Below are positions 16,477-23,519 of a DNA stretch of 41,988 bases, piece after piece. The DNA is from an uncultured Gammaproteobacteria bacterium (GTDB lineage: Bacteria; Pseudomonadota; Gammaproteobacteria; DRLM01). The notes under the pieces were generated by a model. The model was given only the letters and a program-made list of their open reading frames with translations, had not been told where the DNA came from and did not search any database. The first letter of the stretch is position 1. Every line of letters starts with the position of its first letter. The position numbers and the translations under genes are program-made. The stretch lies in assembly GCA_947259075.1 (NCBI GenBank), contig CAMYKQ010000036.1:1-41988 (forward strand), written 5' to 3'.

Positions 16477-17670
16477 TCAAGCGGCGTTGCCGCGCAGTTC
16501 CAAGGCGGGATCGACGTTGAGGAATTTCAGAATTTCATCACGCCGCTCCATGGCGTCGTGATAGCCCAATGCGATCAGTTCACGGCAATAGTCCTGCTCG
16601 AATAAAAGATAACTCAACAAGTTCGAGCCGTTGGTGCTGAGCGCGCCGATGCGCTCCAGCATAAAGCGAATGGTGCCTGGCAGCAGTTTGGCATGACGCG
16701 AGGCGATGGTGCCTAATTCTTCGCTGGGGGCGATGACCAGCACATCCACATGACGCAAAGCCGCGCCGCCTTCATTGCGGTCGCCGGCCGGAATCAGGCT
16801 GATGGTGCGGTTGACGCGATGCAGGCGTTCCAGATCCGCCTCCAAGGAATCGAGAAAAATACTATTGAGCACATGGCCGGTGACTTGGGCGACGGAGGGA
16901 TAATCTTCGGTTTTTATTCGCGGTGTATCTTGAAGAGGCTGGTTGCGCGAGCCGACGATGAACATCCGGTCCGCTCCCATATGCAGGGAGGGACTGATGG
17001 GGGCGATCTGGCGCATCGAGCCATCACCGAAATATTCACGGTGAATCATGATGGCCTTGAACATGAGCGGAATGGCGGACGAGGCCATGAGGTGTTCAAT
17101 GCCGATCTGCGCGGGACAGCCGATGCGCCGCGCGCGGCGCCAGGGCGTGACTTCATGCGCGCCTTGATAAAACGTTACGGATTGGCCTGAGGTATAGCCG
17201 GAGCAAGTGATACCCAAGGCGTGTAAATGACCTTCATCCACCGCGCTTTGAATGCGCTGGAACGCGAGTTTTGAGCTCAGGAGTTCATGCAGCGGCGTGC
17301 GGTCGAGCAAGGCGTGAGGATTGTGTTTGCCGAGGCCGCCAAACATCATCGCAGCCAGCCATTGCGCACCGGTGCCGAGCACGCCGAGGGCGTCGGTACG
17401 GAAGACGTGATGGGCGCGGAAATTTTCCCAGACATTGACTAAACGGTGCACCCCCACGTGAAAATTGGCGGCGTGGATCGCGAGGGTGGCGCCGTTGATC
17501 GCGCCGGCGGAGGTGCCGCTGATGACGGGGAATGGGTTGGCGGTGCGGCGCGGTAAAAGCGCCGAGATGGCTTTAAGTACGCCGACTTGATATGCGGCCC
17601 GTGCGCCGCCGCCCGCCAATAACAGGCCGGTTCTATTCGATGGCGCCGGAGTTTTTATTGCATTCGCCAT
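16477..17670 (-). CDS. Patatin-like phospholipase
   Basis: This 397-residue protein belongs to the serine lipid acyl-hydrolase family that cleaves membrane or storage lipids with a Ser-Asp dyad. The oxyanion loop GGGARAAYQ lies at 20-28, the nucleophile elbow GTSAG at 52-56 (Ser54), and the catalytic Asp in DGSMRQ at about residue 216. There is no signal peptide, so it likely acts in the cytoplasm or at the inner membrane face. The C-terminal 170 residues are an extension typical of the bacterial patatin group with a DUF3336-like tail, which I cannot assign firmly. A 150-bp repeat element lies in its upstream region. Confidence 0.9.
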   Translation of the reverse strand: MANAIKTPAPSNRTGLLLAGGGARAAYQVGVLKAISALLPRRTANPFPVISGTSAGAINGATLAIHAANFHVGVHRLVNVWENFRAHHVFRTDALGVLGTGAQWLAAMMFGGLGKHNPHALLDRTPLHELLSSKLAFQRIQSAVDEGHLHALGITCSGYTSGQSVTFYQGAHEVTPWRRARRIGCPAQIGIEHLMASSAIPLMFKAIMIHREYFGDGSMRQIAPISPSLHMGADRMFIVGSRNQPLQDTPRIKTEDYPSVAQVTGHVLNSIFLDSLEADLERLHRVNRTISLIPAGDRNEGGAALRHVDVLVIAPSEELGTIASRHAKLLPGTIRFMLERIGALSTNGSNLLSYLLFEQDYCRELIALGYHDAMERRDEILKFLNVDPALELRGNAA

Positions 17671-17720
17671 GACCTGTGCTCATCGTTTTGCCGCTTGCGG
17701 CGGCTGAACCCATCTTTGCT

Positions 17721-17880
17721 TTTAAGGAAGCTCTGAATAATGCCATCCTGGCATTTTCAGAGCACGAAAAGCGAAAAGTGGGATTTTCGCTTTTCTTCAT
17801 TCTCAATGGCGTTCCGCCATGGAGAATGGCGGCGCGTCCTTGCGCCGCACGGAACCTCTAATAAATCAGAGGTGCTTTAA
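17721..17880 (+). mobile_element. Structured 150-bp MITE-like element, copy 1
   Basis: The body 17726-17875 is exactly 150 bases, flanked by the direct repeat TTTAA (17721-17725 and 17876-17880). It folds as a series of hairpins: CTCTGAaTAATGCCA with its complement; GAAAAGCGAAAA with TTTTCGCTTTTC; ATTCTC-ATGGCG with CGCCAT-GAGAAT; GCGGCGC with GCGCCGC; and ACCTCT with AGAGGT at the right end. The ends carry imperfect inverted repeats ending in CTCTGA. It lies upstream of the patatin gene and downstream of pilE and encodes no protein. A second copy, same length, is at 40083-40232 in the opposite direction. Confidence 0.82.
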
Positions 17881-17894
17881 ATAGTATGACGGCA

Positions 17895-17919
17895 CGCGGG
17901 TTTTTTTCATAACCCCGCG
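17895..17919 (-). terminator. Possible terminator hairpin after pilE
   Basis: On the minus strand CGCGGGGTT pairs with AAACCCGCG around an A-rich loop, 55 bases past the pilE stop. No run of T follows, so termination is uncertain. Confidence 0.3.
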
Positions 17920-17974
17920 AGACATCTTTTATCTTTGTTTTACAGTTGGCGAGGCGGCTTGCTGGCGCGGTGAA

Positions 17975-18391
17975 TTATTTATTCCAGCATTTCTTTTTGG
18001 CGGTGGTGGAGATGTCGGGGCCATTGCTGGTGATGGTGAAGGTGCCGCAACTGTCGCCGGACTGCGGTCCGCCCGACTTTGGCGTGGCGGTGGCGGTGAA
18101 GGTGATGGCGCTCGACGCCGAAATGGCGACGGTGTAATAGCCTTCCAAGGAGTCGGTTCCGCTCCAGCCCAGGCCGCTGAGGGCGCTGTTGTATGTTGGA
18201 TTGTTGGCGCGCCATTTTTCCTGCTGCATCTGGATTTGCAGCAGACTGGTCATGGCGTCGGCGCGGCGGCCCTTCCTCAATGAGTCCTGATATGCGGGGA
18301 GGGCGATGGAGCCAAGGATGGCGACGATCGCCACCACGATCATCAATTCCAATAGGGTGAATCCTTTTGCTCTGCTTATCATTTCACTCAT
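17975..18391 (-). CDS. pilE: Type IV pilin PilE-like minor pilin
   Basis: This is a 138-residue prepilin. The leader MSEMISRAKG is followed by the class III cleavage and helix motif FTLLELMIVVAIVAILGSIALP, with Glu at position 5 of the mature protein. The globular part has two Cys (SGDSCGTF and KKCWNK), which would form the C-terminal disulfide loop. Cleavage and N-methylation would be by PilD. The form matches PilE-type minor pilins that usually close the fimT-pilVWXY1E cluster; here it stands alone on the opposite strand, 230 bases from fimT. An ATG three codons downstream is an alternative start. Confidence 0.9.
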   Translation of the reverse strand: MSEMISRAKGFTLLELMIVVAIVAILGSIALPAYQDSLRKGRRADAMTSLLQIQMQQEKWRANNPTYNSALSGLGWSGTDSLEGYYTVAISASSAITFTATATPKSGGPQSGDSCGTFTITSNGPDISTTAKKKCWNK

Positions 18392-18570
18392 GTGGAACCA
18401 CTCATTTTAATTGCCGGTAATTCGTAGAGACGCGGCTCATGCGCTCTGGCTGGACATATTGACCGTATCGGCGAGAGTCTTGGGAGCTTTAATCCGAAAA
18501 ATAGGAACCATGTCACGTTTATTAAGCCGTTTCTATGTGATAAAGGGTTTGTAATTTCACATTGTTTTCT

Positions 18571-18586
18571 TGGCTGGAGCCTTGCT
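18571..18586 (+). promoter_or_regulatory. Sigma-54 promoter of the fimT-pilWXV operon
   Basis: TGGCTGGAGCCTTGCT fits the sigma-54 consensus TGGCACG-N4-TTGCW, with GG and GC at the required spacing. The inferred start site, about 12 bases downstream, leaves a leader of roughly 25 bases before fimT at 18622. Sigma-54 control of pilin genes through PilS/PilR is established in pseudomonads. Confidence 0.65.
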
Positions 18587-18621
18587 AATGCTTTCGAGTT
18601 TGTAGGCCGATAACAAAGACG

Positions 18622-19206
18622 ATGAACACGACTTTATTACATAAATTGTCGCGTAAGAGCGCCGCGCCCAATATATCGACAGGGTTTACTCTGGTTGAAT
18701 TGATGGTGGCGCTGGCGGTGACCGCCATCGTTCTGACCATGGCGGTACCTTCTTTTACTTCCTTGTTGGAGCGCAGCCGGCTGAAGGCCGCCGCCAATGC
18801 GATGTACGACGATATTCGTTTCGCCCGCACCGTGGCGATTAAAAACAATAAAGATATCTATATCTCATTCACCACCGGCGACAACTGGTGTTATGGCTTG
18901 AGTGATAATGGCGTATGTAATTGCGGCACAGCGAGTTCATGCCAGGTTGAAGGCGTGGACCGCGTGCTGAGTGGAAGTGATTTTTCCGGAATTACCTTGC
19001 CGACCTCATCAGTAGCAATTGCAGGCGGCACCTCCTTCGTCTTTGAGCCGCGCCGCGGCATCGCGCAGGATAGCGCGGGTGTGTGGCGCAATGGCGCTTT
19101 GTCCCTTGCTTCCGCCAGCGGCGAGTCCATACAAACCGCCGTGAGTATCGTGGGCAGGGTGAGTCAGTGTTCCAGCAGTGTAGGCGGGTACCCAGCATCA
19201 TGTTGA
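18622..19206 (+). CDS. fimT: Minor pseudopilin of the FimT/GspH family
   Basis: This 194-residue prepilin has a long leader ending in STG, then FTLVELMVALAVTAIVLTMAVPSF with the conserved Glu5, cut by the prepilin peptidase. The first helix is followed by SLLERSRLKAAANAMYDDIRFARTVAI, characteristic of the GspH/FimT group, and then a beta-rich domain. Cys residues cluster in two regions (CNCGTASSCQ and SQCSSS...SC). Some FimT proteins bind DNA during natural transformation; whether this one does cannot be seen. The gene overlaps pilW by 7 bases and opens a four-gene minor-pilin operon behind a sigma-54 promoter. Confidence 0.88.
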   Translation: MNTTLLHKLSRKSAAPNISTGFTLVELMVALAVTAIVLTMAVPSFTSLLERSRLKAAANAMYDDIRFARTVAIKNNKDIYISFTTGDNWCYGLSDNGVCNCGTASSCQVEGVDRVLSGSDFSGITLPTSSVAIAGGTSFVFEPRRGIAQDSAGVWRNGALSLASASGESIQTAVSIVGRVSQCSSSVGGYPASC

Positions 19207-20129
19207 AACGTTCCATTTCATTAAATAGTGGCGGATTCAGTCTGGTCGAACTGATGATCGGCATCACGCTGGGCTTGATTATTATTTCCGGTGTATTGGG
19301 CGTTTTTAGCAGCACCGTAAAAAATCAAAGTGATAATTTGAAGATGAGCCGTCTCAATCAAGAGTTGCGTGCCGTGATGGATGTCATGGCGCGGGATATA
19401 CGCCGGGCGGGTTACTGGGGTCTTGCCGCCGATGCCACGCGTCCCGTGGGAACGCTGACGCCCAGCGCGACCAGCGGGGCGATAAGTTTGACTAGTTCGC
19501 AGCCCGTCGCAAGCGGGCCGTTTGTTATCTTTAATACCGCGCCGCGGACCATCACGGGTCTGAAAATTATCAGTGGCGCGGGTTCGGCCACGATTACCGG
19601 TTATACCAATGGATCAACCGTGACGGGTTCGGTCGCCAGCACCTTTACCAGTACCGCCGCGATTCCGCAGGGAGGCTGGATGATCGCCAATCCCTTTACG
19701 GACGCGGCCGCTCTTAATGACATCATTATTTCCGGCAGCTGTATTCAATATACCTATGATATGAACGGCGATACCGTGGTCGATAATAATGAGCGTTTCG
19801 GTTTTCGCTATAACGCTTCATTGTCGCGAGTTGAAATGCATAAAGGCGGGGCAATTACCTGCCCGGGAACCGGTGATTGGGAGCCGCTGAGTTCGGACGG
19901 CGTGGTCGAGGTTACCTCGTTGACGCTGTCGTCGGCCGATACCCAGTGCATCAATGCGAATACCTTCGGCAATTGCGCGACGGGAACGCCCGCCAAGGGT
20001 GATGTGCTGGTGAGCGTCAGGGAAATCGATGTCACGCTGACCGGCCGTTTGCAGGGCGACGCCGCGGTGACGCGGACATTGACCGAGACGGTGAGAGTGC
20101 GCAATGACCGCATCGCGGTCGCGCCATAA
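19200..20129 (+). CDS. pilW: Minor pilin PilW family protein
   Basis: This is a 309-residue prepilin. The leader MLKRSISLNSGG is followed by FSLVELMIGITLGLIIISGVLGVF, and then the segment KNQSDNLKMSRLNQELRAVMDVMARDIRRAGYWG, which is the mark of PilW. The large C-terminal domain is Thr/Ser/Gly-rich and beta-type with three Cys. PilW helps prime pilus assembly as part of the tip complex with PilV, PilX and PilY1. The ATG at 19200 overlaps the end of fimT, which indicates coupling; the frame extends further upstream but only inside fimT. Confidence 0.9.
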   Translation: MLKRSISLNSGGFSLVELMIGITLGLIIISGVLGVFSSTVKNQSDNLKMSRLNQELRAVMDVMARDIRRAGYWGLAADATRPVGTLTPSATSGAISLTSSQPVASGPFVIFNTAPRTITGLKIISGAGSATITGYTNGSTVTGSVASTFTSTAAIPQGGWMIANPFTDAAALNDIIISGSCIQYTYDMNGDTVVDNNERFGFRYNASLSRVEMHKGGAITCPGTGDWEPLSSDGVVEVTSLTLSSADTQCINANTFGNCATGTPAKGDVLVSVREIDVTLTGRLQGDAAVTRTLTETVRVRNDRIAVAP

Positions 20130-20142
20130 CTGAGGTGAGCTT

Positions 20143-21210
20143 ATGAGTATCCGTCCTAATCAGCCGCGTTATATCCCAGCCCGTTTCAAGCAAAGGGGTT
20201 CGGCCAGCTTGGTCGTGGCGCTGGTGCTCTTGGTCGTCACCTCGATAATTACCCTCTACGCCGGGCGCAATGTGGTGATGGAGCAGCGTATCTCCGCCAA
20301 TGATTACCGTGCCAAGCAACTGGCCCAGGCCGCCGATGCCGGCGTGGAATACGGCATCGGCTGGCTGATCAGCAATCCAAACGGCGTGACTTGGAATGGG
20401 GTGGCCGATGCCCAGGGCATGGAGAGTTCGACTAATAACATCACCACCACGCTGAGCTCGGGTTACACGATACAGGTGACCATGAAGCGGCCCTTGAATA
20501 ATGCCGATCGCCTGCAGGTGTATGCCAAGGCTACCGAGACTGGCGGCACCGTGTTCTCCGAAGGCCACACCGATGTGCTGATGAGCAAGCTGCTGGCGGG
20601 TTATCCCAACGCCGCCCTGGTCTTGAGCGGTTGTTTGAGTAATGTCAACGGCAATCCTTCCGCCAATAATGCTGATGGGGTGGGTGTGCCGGTGGTGATT
20701 TCATCCCAGGACGCCTCTTGCATCGATACCGGTCATCTCAATCTCAACGGCGATACCGTGGTGGGTAATGCCTTCACGGGCACGGCTTGGGACCGCACCT
20801 TCTCCATCAGTCAAGCGGAGGCGCAGGCCATGGCCGCTGCCCAGGTGGCGGCGGGGGTTGCCTTCGCCGACCGCACCGTGCATTGGATCACCGATACCAG
20901 TCCCTGGCATACGGACATCGGCAGCCCCACCGCCAGTCCGCCGGTGTCGCGCATCATCGTCTTTACCGGTTGCCCCAAGGTGAATGGCGGCACGGTCTTG
21001 GTGGGCATCGTCTTCTTCCAGGGTCCCTGCGATAGCAACGGCTGGGGCGGTGGCAAGGTGTATGGTTCCGTGGTGATGGAGGGCGATATGAGTAAGCTGA
21101 ACGCCAATACGGAGTTCACCTACAGCAAAGCCTATATAGATTCGCTCTATAACTCCAACGCCGGGGTGCAATCCAAGGTGCCGGGTTCATGGATCGACAA
21201 GGCAAGCTAA
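20143..21210 (+). CDS. pilX: Minor pilin PilX family protein with long C-terminal domain
   Basis: This is a 355-residue protein. Residues 17-70 (RGSASLVVALVLLVVTSIITLYAGRN, then EQRISANDYRAKQLAQAADAGVEYGI) match the PilX N-terminal region, which lacks the usual Glu5 pattern. Typical PilX proteins are about 170-200 residues; here the C-terminal part is much longer, rich in Gly, Asn and Val, with four Cys (LSGC, DASC, TGCP, GPCD). This longer form resembles PilX-like proteins with a beta-helix or beta-sandwich extension. It lies 13 bases after pilW, with GAGGTGAGC as ribosome site. Confidence 0.85.
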   Translation: MSIRPNQPRYIPARFKQRGSASLVVALVLLVVTSIITLYAGRNVVMEQRISANDYRAKQLAQAADAGVEYGIGWLISNPNGVTWNGVADAQGMESSTNNITTTLSSGYTIQVTMKRPLNNADRLQVYAKATETGGTVFSEGHTDVLMSKLLAGYPNAALVLSGCLSNVNGNPSANNADGVGVPVVISSQDASCIDTGHLNLNGDTVVGNAFTGTAWDRTFSISQAEAQAMAAAQVAAGVAFADRTVHWITDTSPWHTDIGSPTASPPVSRIIVFTGCPKVNGGTVLVGIVFFQGPCDSNGWGGGKVYGSVVMEGDMSKLNANTEFTYSKAYIDSLYNSNAGVQSKVPGSWIDKAS

Positions 21211-21303
21211 TGTTGTTCTGTAGTTGCGAAAAGATATGACGTATTTGAAAGTAGGCCATGTATGAAACACAGCAGTAAGCGCGCCACCAGGAGCCTTGAC
21301 TCG

Positions 21304-22146
21304 ATGAAGACGAGTCGCATCTTAGGTTTTTCCATCGTCGAGGCCCTGATTACCCTGCTCGTCCTCTCTATCGGCCTTATCGCCTTGGCCAAGTTCTCCG
21401 GCTCGCTCACCAGTGAAGGGGCCCACGCCAAGTCGCGTACCGAGGCCAGCAATATAGGGGAGCGCAAGCTGGAGGAATTCCGCAATTATAAAGATGTCGC
21501 TAGCTATGATGCGTATGTTTCTGGCGTCGACACCGTGGGGCCGACGGGTTCGGGTGCAATGATAGAGATGAGCAACCTCAACCAAAGCTACCAGCGTCAA
21601 TGGACCGTGACGGACAATGGCAGCTACAAGAGCATCAATATTCAAGTGAGCTGGCCAGACAAGAACGGTGTCTATTTCATGCCGGATAATGTCGCCACGC
21701 TGCAGACCATCATCGCGCGGGTTAATCCGGTGACACCGGCGCTGACACCCATGGCCACCAGCGCCACGACGACGACCACGGCGGCAACGACCACGACCAC
21801 GATTGGCGCAGTCACGACCACGGCGGCGACCACGACGACCACGGCGGCAACGACCACGACCACGGCGGCGACCACGACGACCACGGCGGCAACGACCACG
21901 ACCACGGCGGCGACCACGACGACAACGGCGGCAACGACCACGACCACGGCCGTCCCCGTGACGACCACGACCACAACGTATCCGCCGACGCCAGTGACGT
22001 GTAACTGTAAAAAAGGTGTACCCACCGGTTCGAGCGTGGGCCAGTTCGGCTGCACCAGTTGCTGTAGCGTGTCGCCTTATAGTAATGGTAATTCCACGCA
22101 TAATTGCACCATCATCAATGGCAGTGGAACTTGCACTAACCCTTAA
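21304..22146 (+). CDS. pilV: Minor pilin PilV-like with Thr-rich stalk and Cys-rich tip
   Basis: This is a 280-residue prepilin. From the ATG at 21304 the leader is only 8 residues (MKTSRILG), then FSIVEALITLLVLSIGLIALAKFS. AGGAG (21289-21293) lies 10 bases upstream. The in-frame ATG at 21262 would give an unusual 22-residue leader and has no good ribosome site. The body to about residue 150 is PilV-like (EASNIGERKLEEFRNY, then VSWPDKNG). After it comes a Thr/Ala stretch of about 65 residues made of seven-residue AATTTTT units, then a Pro-rich hinge and a terminal domain of about 45 residues with seven Cys (CNC, CTSCC, C, C). The usual PilV has no such stalk or tip. A dense Thr stalk is a natural target for O-glycans. 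Confidence 0.85.
   Translation: MKTSRILGFSIVEALITLLVLSIGLIALAKFSGSLTSEGAHAKSRTEASNIGERKLEEFRNYKDVASYDAYVSGVDTVGPTGSGAMIEMSNLNQSYQRQWTVTDNGSYKSINIQVSWPDKNGVYFMPDNVATLQTIIARVNPVTPALTPMATSATTTTTAATTTTTIGAVTTTAATTTTTAATTTTTAATTTTTAATTTTTAATTTTTAATTTTTAVPVTTTTTTYPPTPVTCNCKKGVPTGSSVGQFGCTSCCSVSPYSNGNSTHNCTIINGSGTCTNP
21781..21948 (+). repeat. Eight 21-bp tandem units encoding the PilV Thr stalk
   Basis: Eight in-frame units of seven codons. Unit 2 (21802-21822) has diverged to IGAVTTT; all others encode AATTTTT. Units 3-8 (21823-21948) alternate between two near-identical DNA versions, one with GCGGCGACC and one with GCGGCAACG, so a 42-bp doublet is also repeated three times. Unit loss or gain would change stalk length without a frameshift. 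Confidence 0.93.
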
Positions 22147-22209
22147 GGTTTGTGTCTGGTCGATGATGAACGAGGCGGGAGGCCTGGCCGAGATGATGGG
22201 TAGATAGTC

Positions 22210-23217
22210 ATGATGCTTCGCAAGGAGGCGTTGATCAGCGTGGTGGTGCCGGTTTTTAACGAAGAACTGGCCTTGCCCGCGTTCACGGCGCGTCTACTGC
22301 CCGTCTTGCGCGACGGCGCTTGCAACTACGAAATTATTTTCGTTGATGACGGCAGCCAGGACGGCACGCCCCGCGTGCTCGATCACCTCGCCAGCGCCCA
22401 CGCTGAAATAAAAATCGTGAGCTTCGCGCGTAATTTCGGGCATCAGGCCGCGCTGCTGGCGGGCTTGTCCGCCGCCCGCGGCCAGTGCGTGATTAGTCTG
22501 GACGGTGATTTGCAACATCCACCGGAGCTGATACCCCAGCTCATCTCACACTGGCGCGCGGGTGCGAAGATCGTGGCGACCCGCCGTATCGATGCTGTGC
22601 AAACCGGTTTCGCTAAACGGGTAACTTCGCGTCTCTATTACCGCCTGTTCAGTTGGCTGTCGGGCCTGCCCATCGAGCAGGGCGTGGCGGATTTCCGTTT
22701 GCTGGACCGGGTGGTGGTCGATACCTTGTTGCAGTTGAAGGAGCGGACCCTGTTCCTGCGAGGGCTCTTGACGTGGCTGGGCTATCCGCAAGCGGTCGTG
22801 GAATATCAGGCCGAGCCGCGAGTGGCGGGGCGCTCGAAATATTCCCCGCGCAAAATGCTTTCCCTCGCCATCAATGGCATCACCGCGTTTTCCATAACGC
22901 CTTTGCGCATCGCCATGGTCATGGGTTTTATCTTTTCATTGGTGAGCTTCATCTATTTGAGTTATGCGATAGCCGTCTATTTTTTCACGGACGGAGCCGT
23001 CGCCGGCTGGACCTCCATCGTGGGATCGGTGTTGTTTCTCGGCGGCATCCAGCTTCTGTGTCTGGGCATCATCGGTGAATACGTGGGCAAGGTTTATCAA
23101 GAGGTGAAGCGCCGGCCGTTTTATGTGTTGAAGGACAGCAAGGGGTTGGAAAATGAAGCATGGAATGCTGCTGATGCTGGGCGTGCTGCTGTCGGCCGCC
23201 GCGCAGCTGCTGATTAA
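22210..23217 (+). CDS. GT2 family polyprenyl-phosphate glycosyltransferase (GtrB/ArnC/DPM1-like)
   Basis: This 335-residue enzyme would move a sugar from a nucleotide donor to undecaprenyl phosphate at the cytoplasmic face. The GT-A domain shows VVVPVFNEE near the N-terminus, VDDGSQDGT at about 46-54, FARNFGHQAALLAGL, and the metal-binding DGDLQHPPE near 98-106. GRSKYSPRKML near 216-226 is the amphipathic segment seen in GtrB-type enzymes. Two C-terminal transmembrane helices follow (about 237-262 and 272-294). The last 22 codons overlap the next gene by 65 bases, so the two are tightly coupled. It starts 63 bases after pilV. The sugar cannot be predicted. Confidence 0.93.
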   Translation: MMLRKEALISVVVPVFNEELALPAFTARLLPVLRDGACNYEIIFVDDGSQDGTPRVLDHLASAHAEIKIVSFARNFGHQAALLAGLSAARGQCVISLDGDLQHPPELIPQLISHWRAGAKIVATRRIDAVQTGFAKRVTSRLYYRLFSWLSGLPIEQGVADFRLLDRVVVDTLLQLKERTLFLRGLLTWLGYPQAVVEYQAEPRVAGRSKYSPRKMLSLAINGITAFSITPLRIAMVMGFIFSLVSFIYLSYAIAVYFFTDGAVAGWTSIVGSVLFLGGIQLLCLGIIGEYVGKVYQEVKRRPFYVLKDSKGLENEAWNAADAGRAAVGRRAAAD

Positions 23218-23503
23218 ATACGGCGTCACCGGCGTAGAGGGACAGACCGGCCCCTTGCTGCGCGCCGCGCTGCGCTGGCCGCTGCTCGCCGGGGCCGGCT
23301 GTTACCTCGTGGCCTTCGCCCTCTATATTTATATTTTGTCGGTCCTCGATGTCAGCTTCGCCTCCCCGGTGATGGTTGGCGGGGTCACGCTGCTGATTCT
23401 ACTGGGCGGTTATTTTTTCGGCGAACCCGTAGGTCTGATCCGGGTCGCGGGCGCCGCCTTGATCGTGGCGGGGATTGTGTTGATCTCGTTCAGCGTCGAA
23501 TAA
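23153..23503 (+). CDS. Small EmrE/EamA-like membrane protein, probable lipid-linked sugar flippase
   Basis: This 116-residue protein has four transmembrane helices (about 3-20, 36-57, 63-86 and 93-112), the size and layout of small multidrug resistance or ArnE/ArnF-type proteins. SAAAQLLIKYGV in helix 1 lacks the membrane-embedded Glu14 that drives drug export in EmrE, which fits a flippase-like role rather than drug efflux. In the arn and gtr systems a small protein of this kind moves the polyprenyl-linked sugar to the periplasm. It is encoded inside the end of the glycosyltransferase gene and is followed by the GT-C-like gene. Confidence 0.82.
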   Translation: MKHGMLLMLGVLLSAAAQLLIKYGVTGVEGQTGPLLRAALRWPLLAGAGCYLVAFALYIYILSVLDVSFASPVMVGGVTLLILLGGYFFGEPVGLIRVAGAALIVAGIVLISFSVE

Positions 23504-23519
23504 TCCGGGGCGCAATCCG

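Noticed and set aside
21781-21948. Short regular repeats considered as a CRISPR array
   Set aside because: No spacers; units are contiguous 21-bp codon repeats inside pilV.
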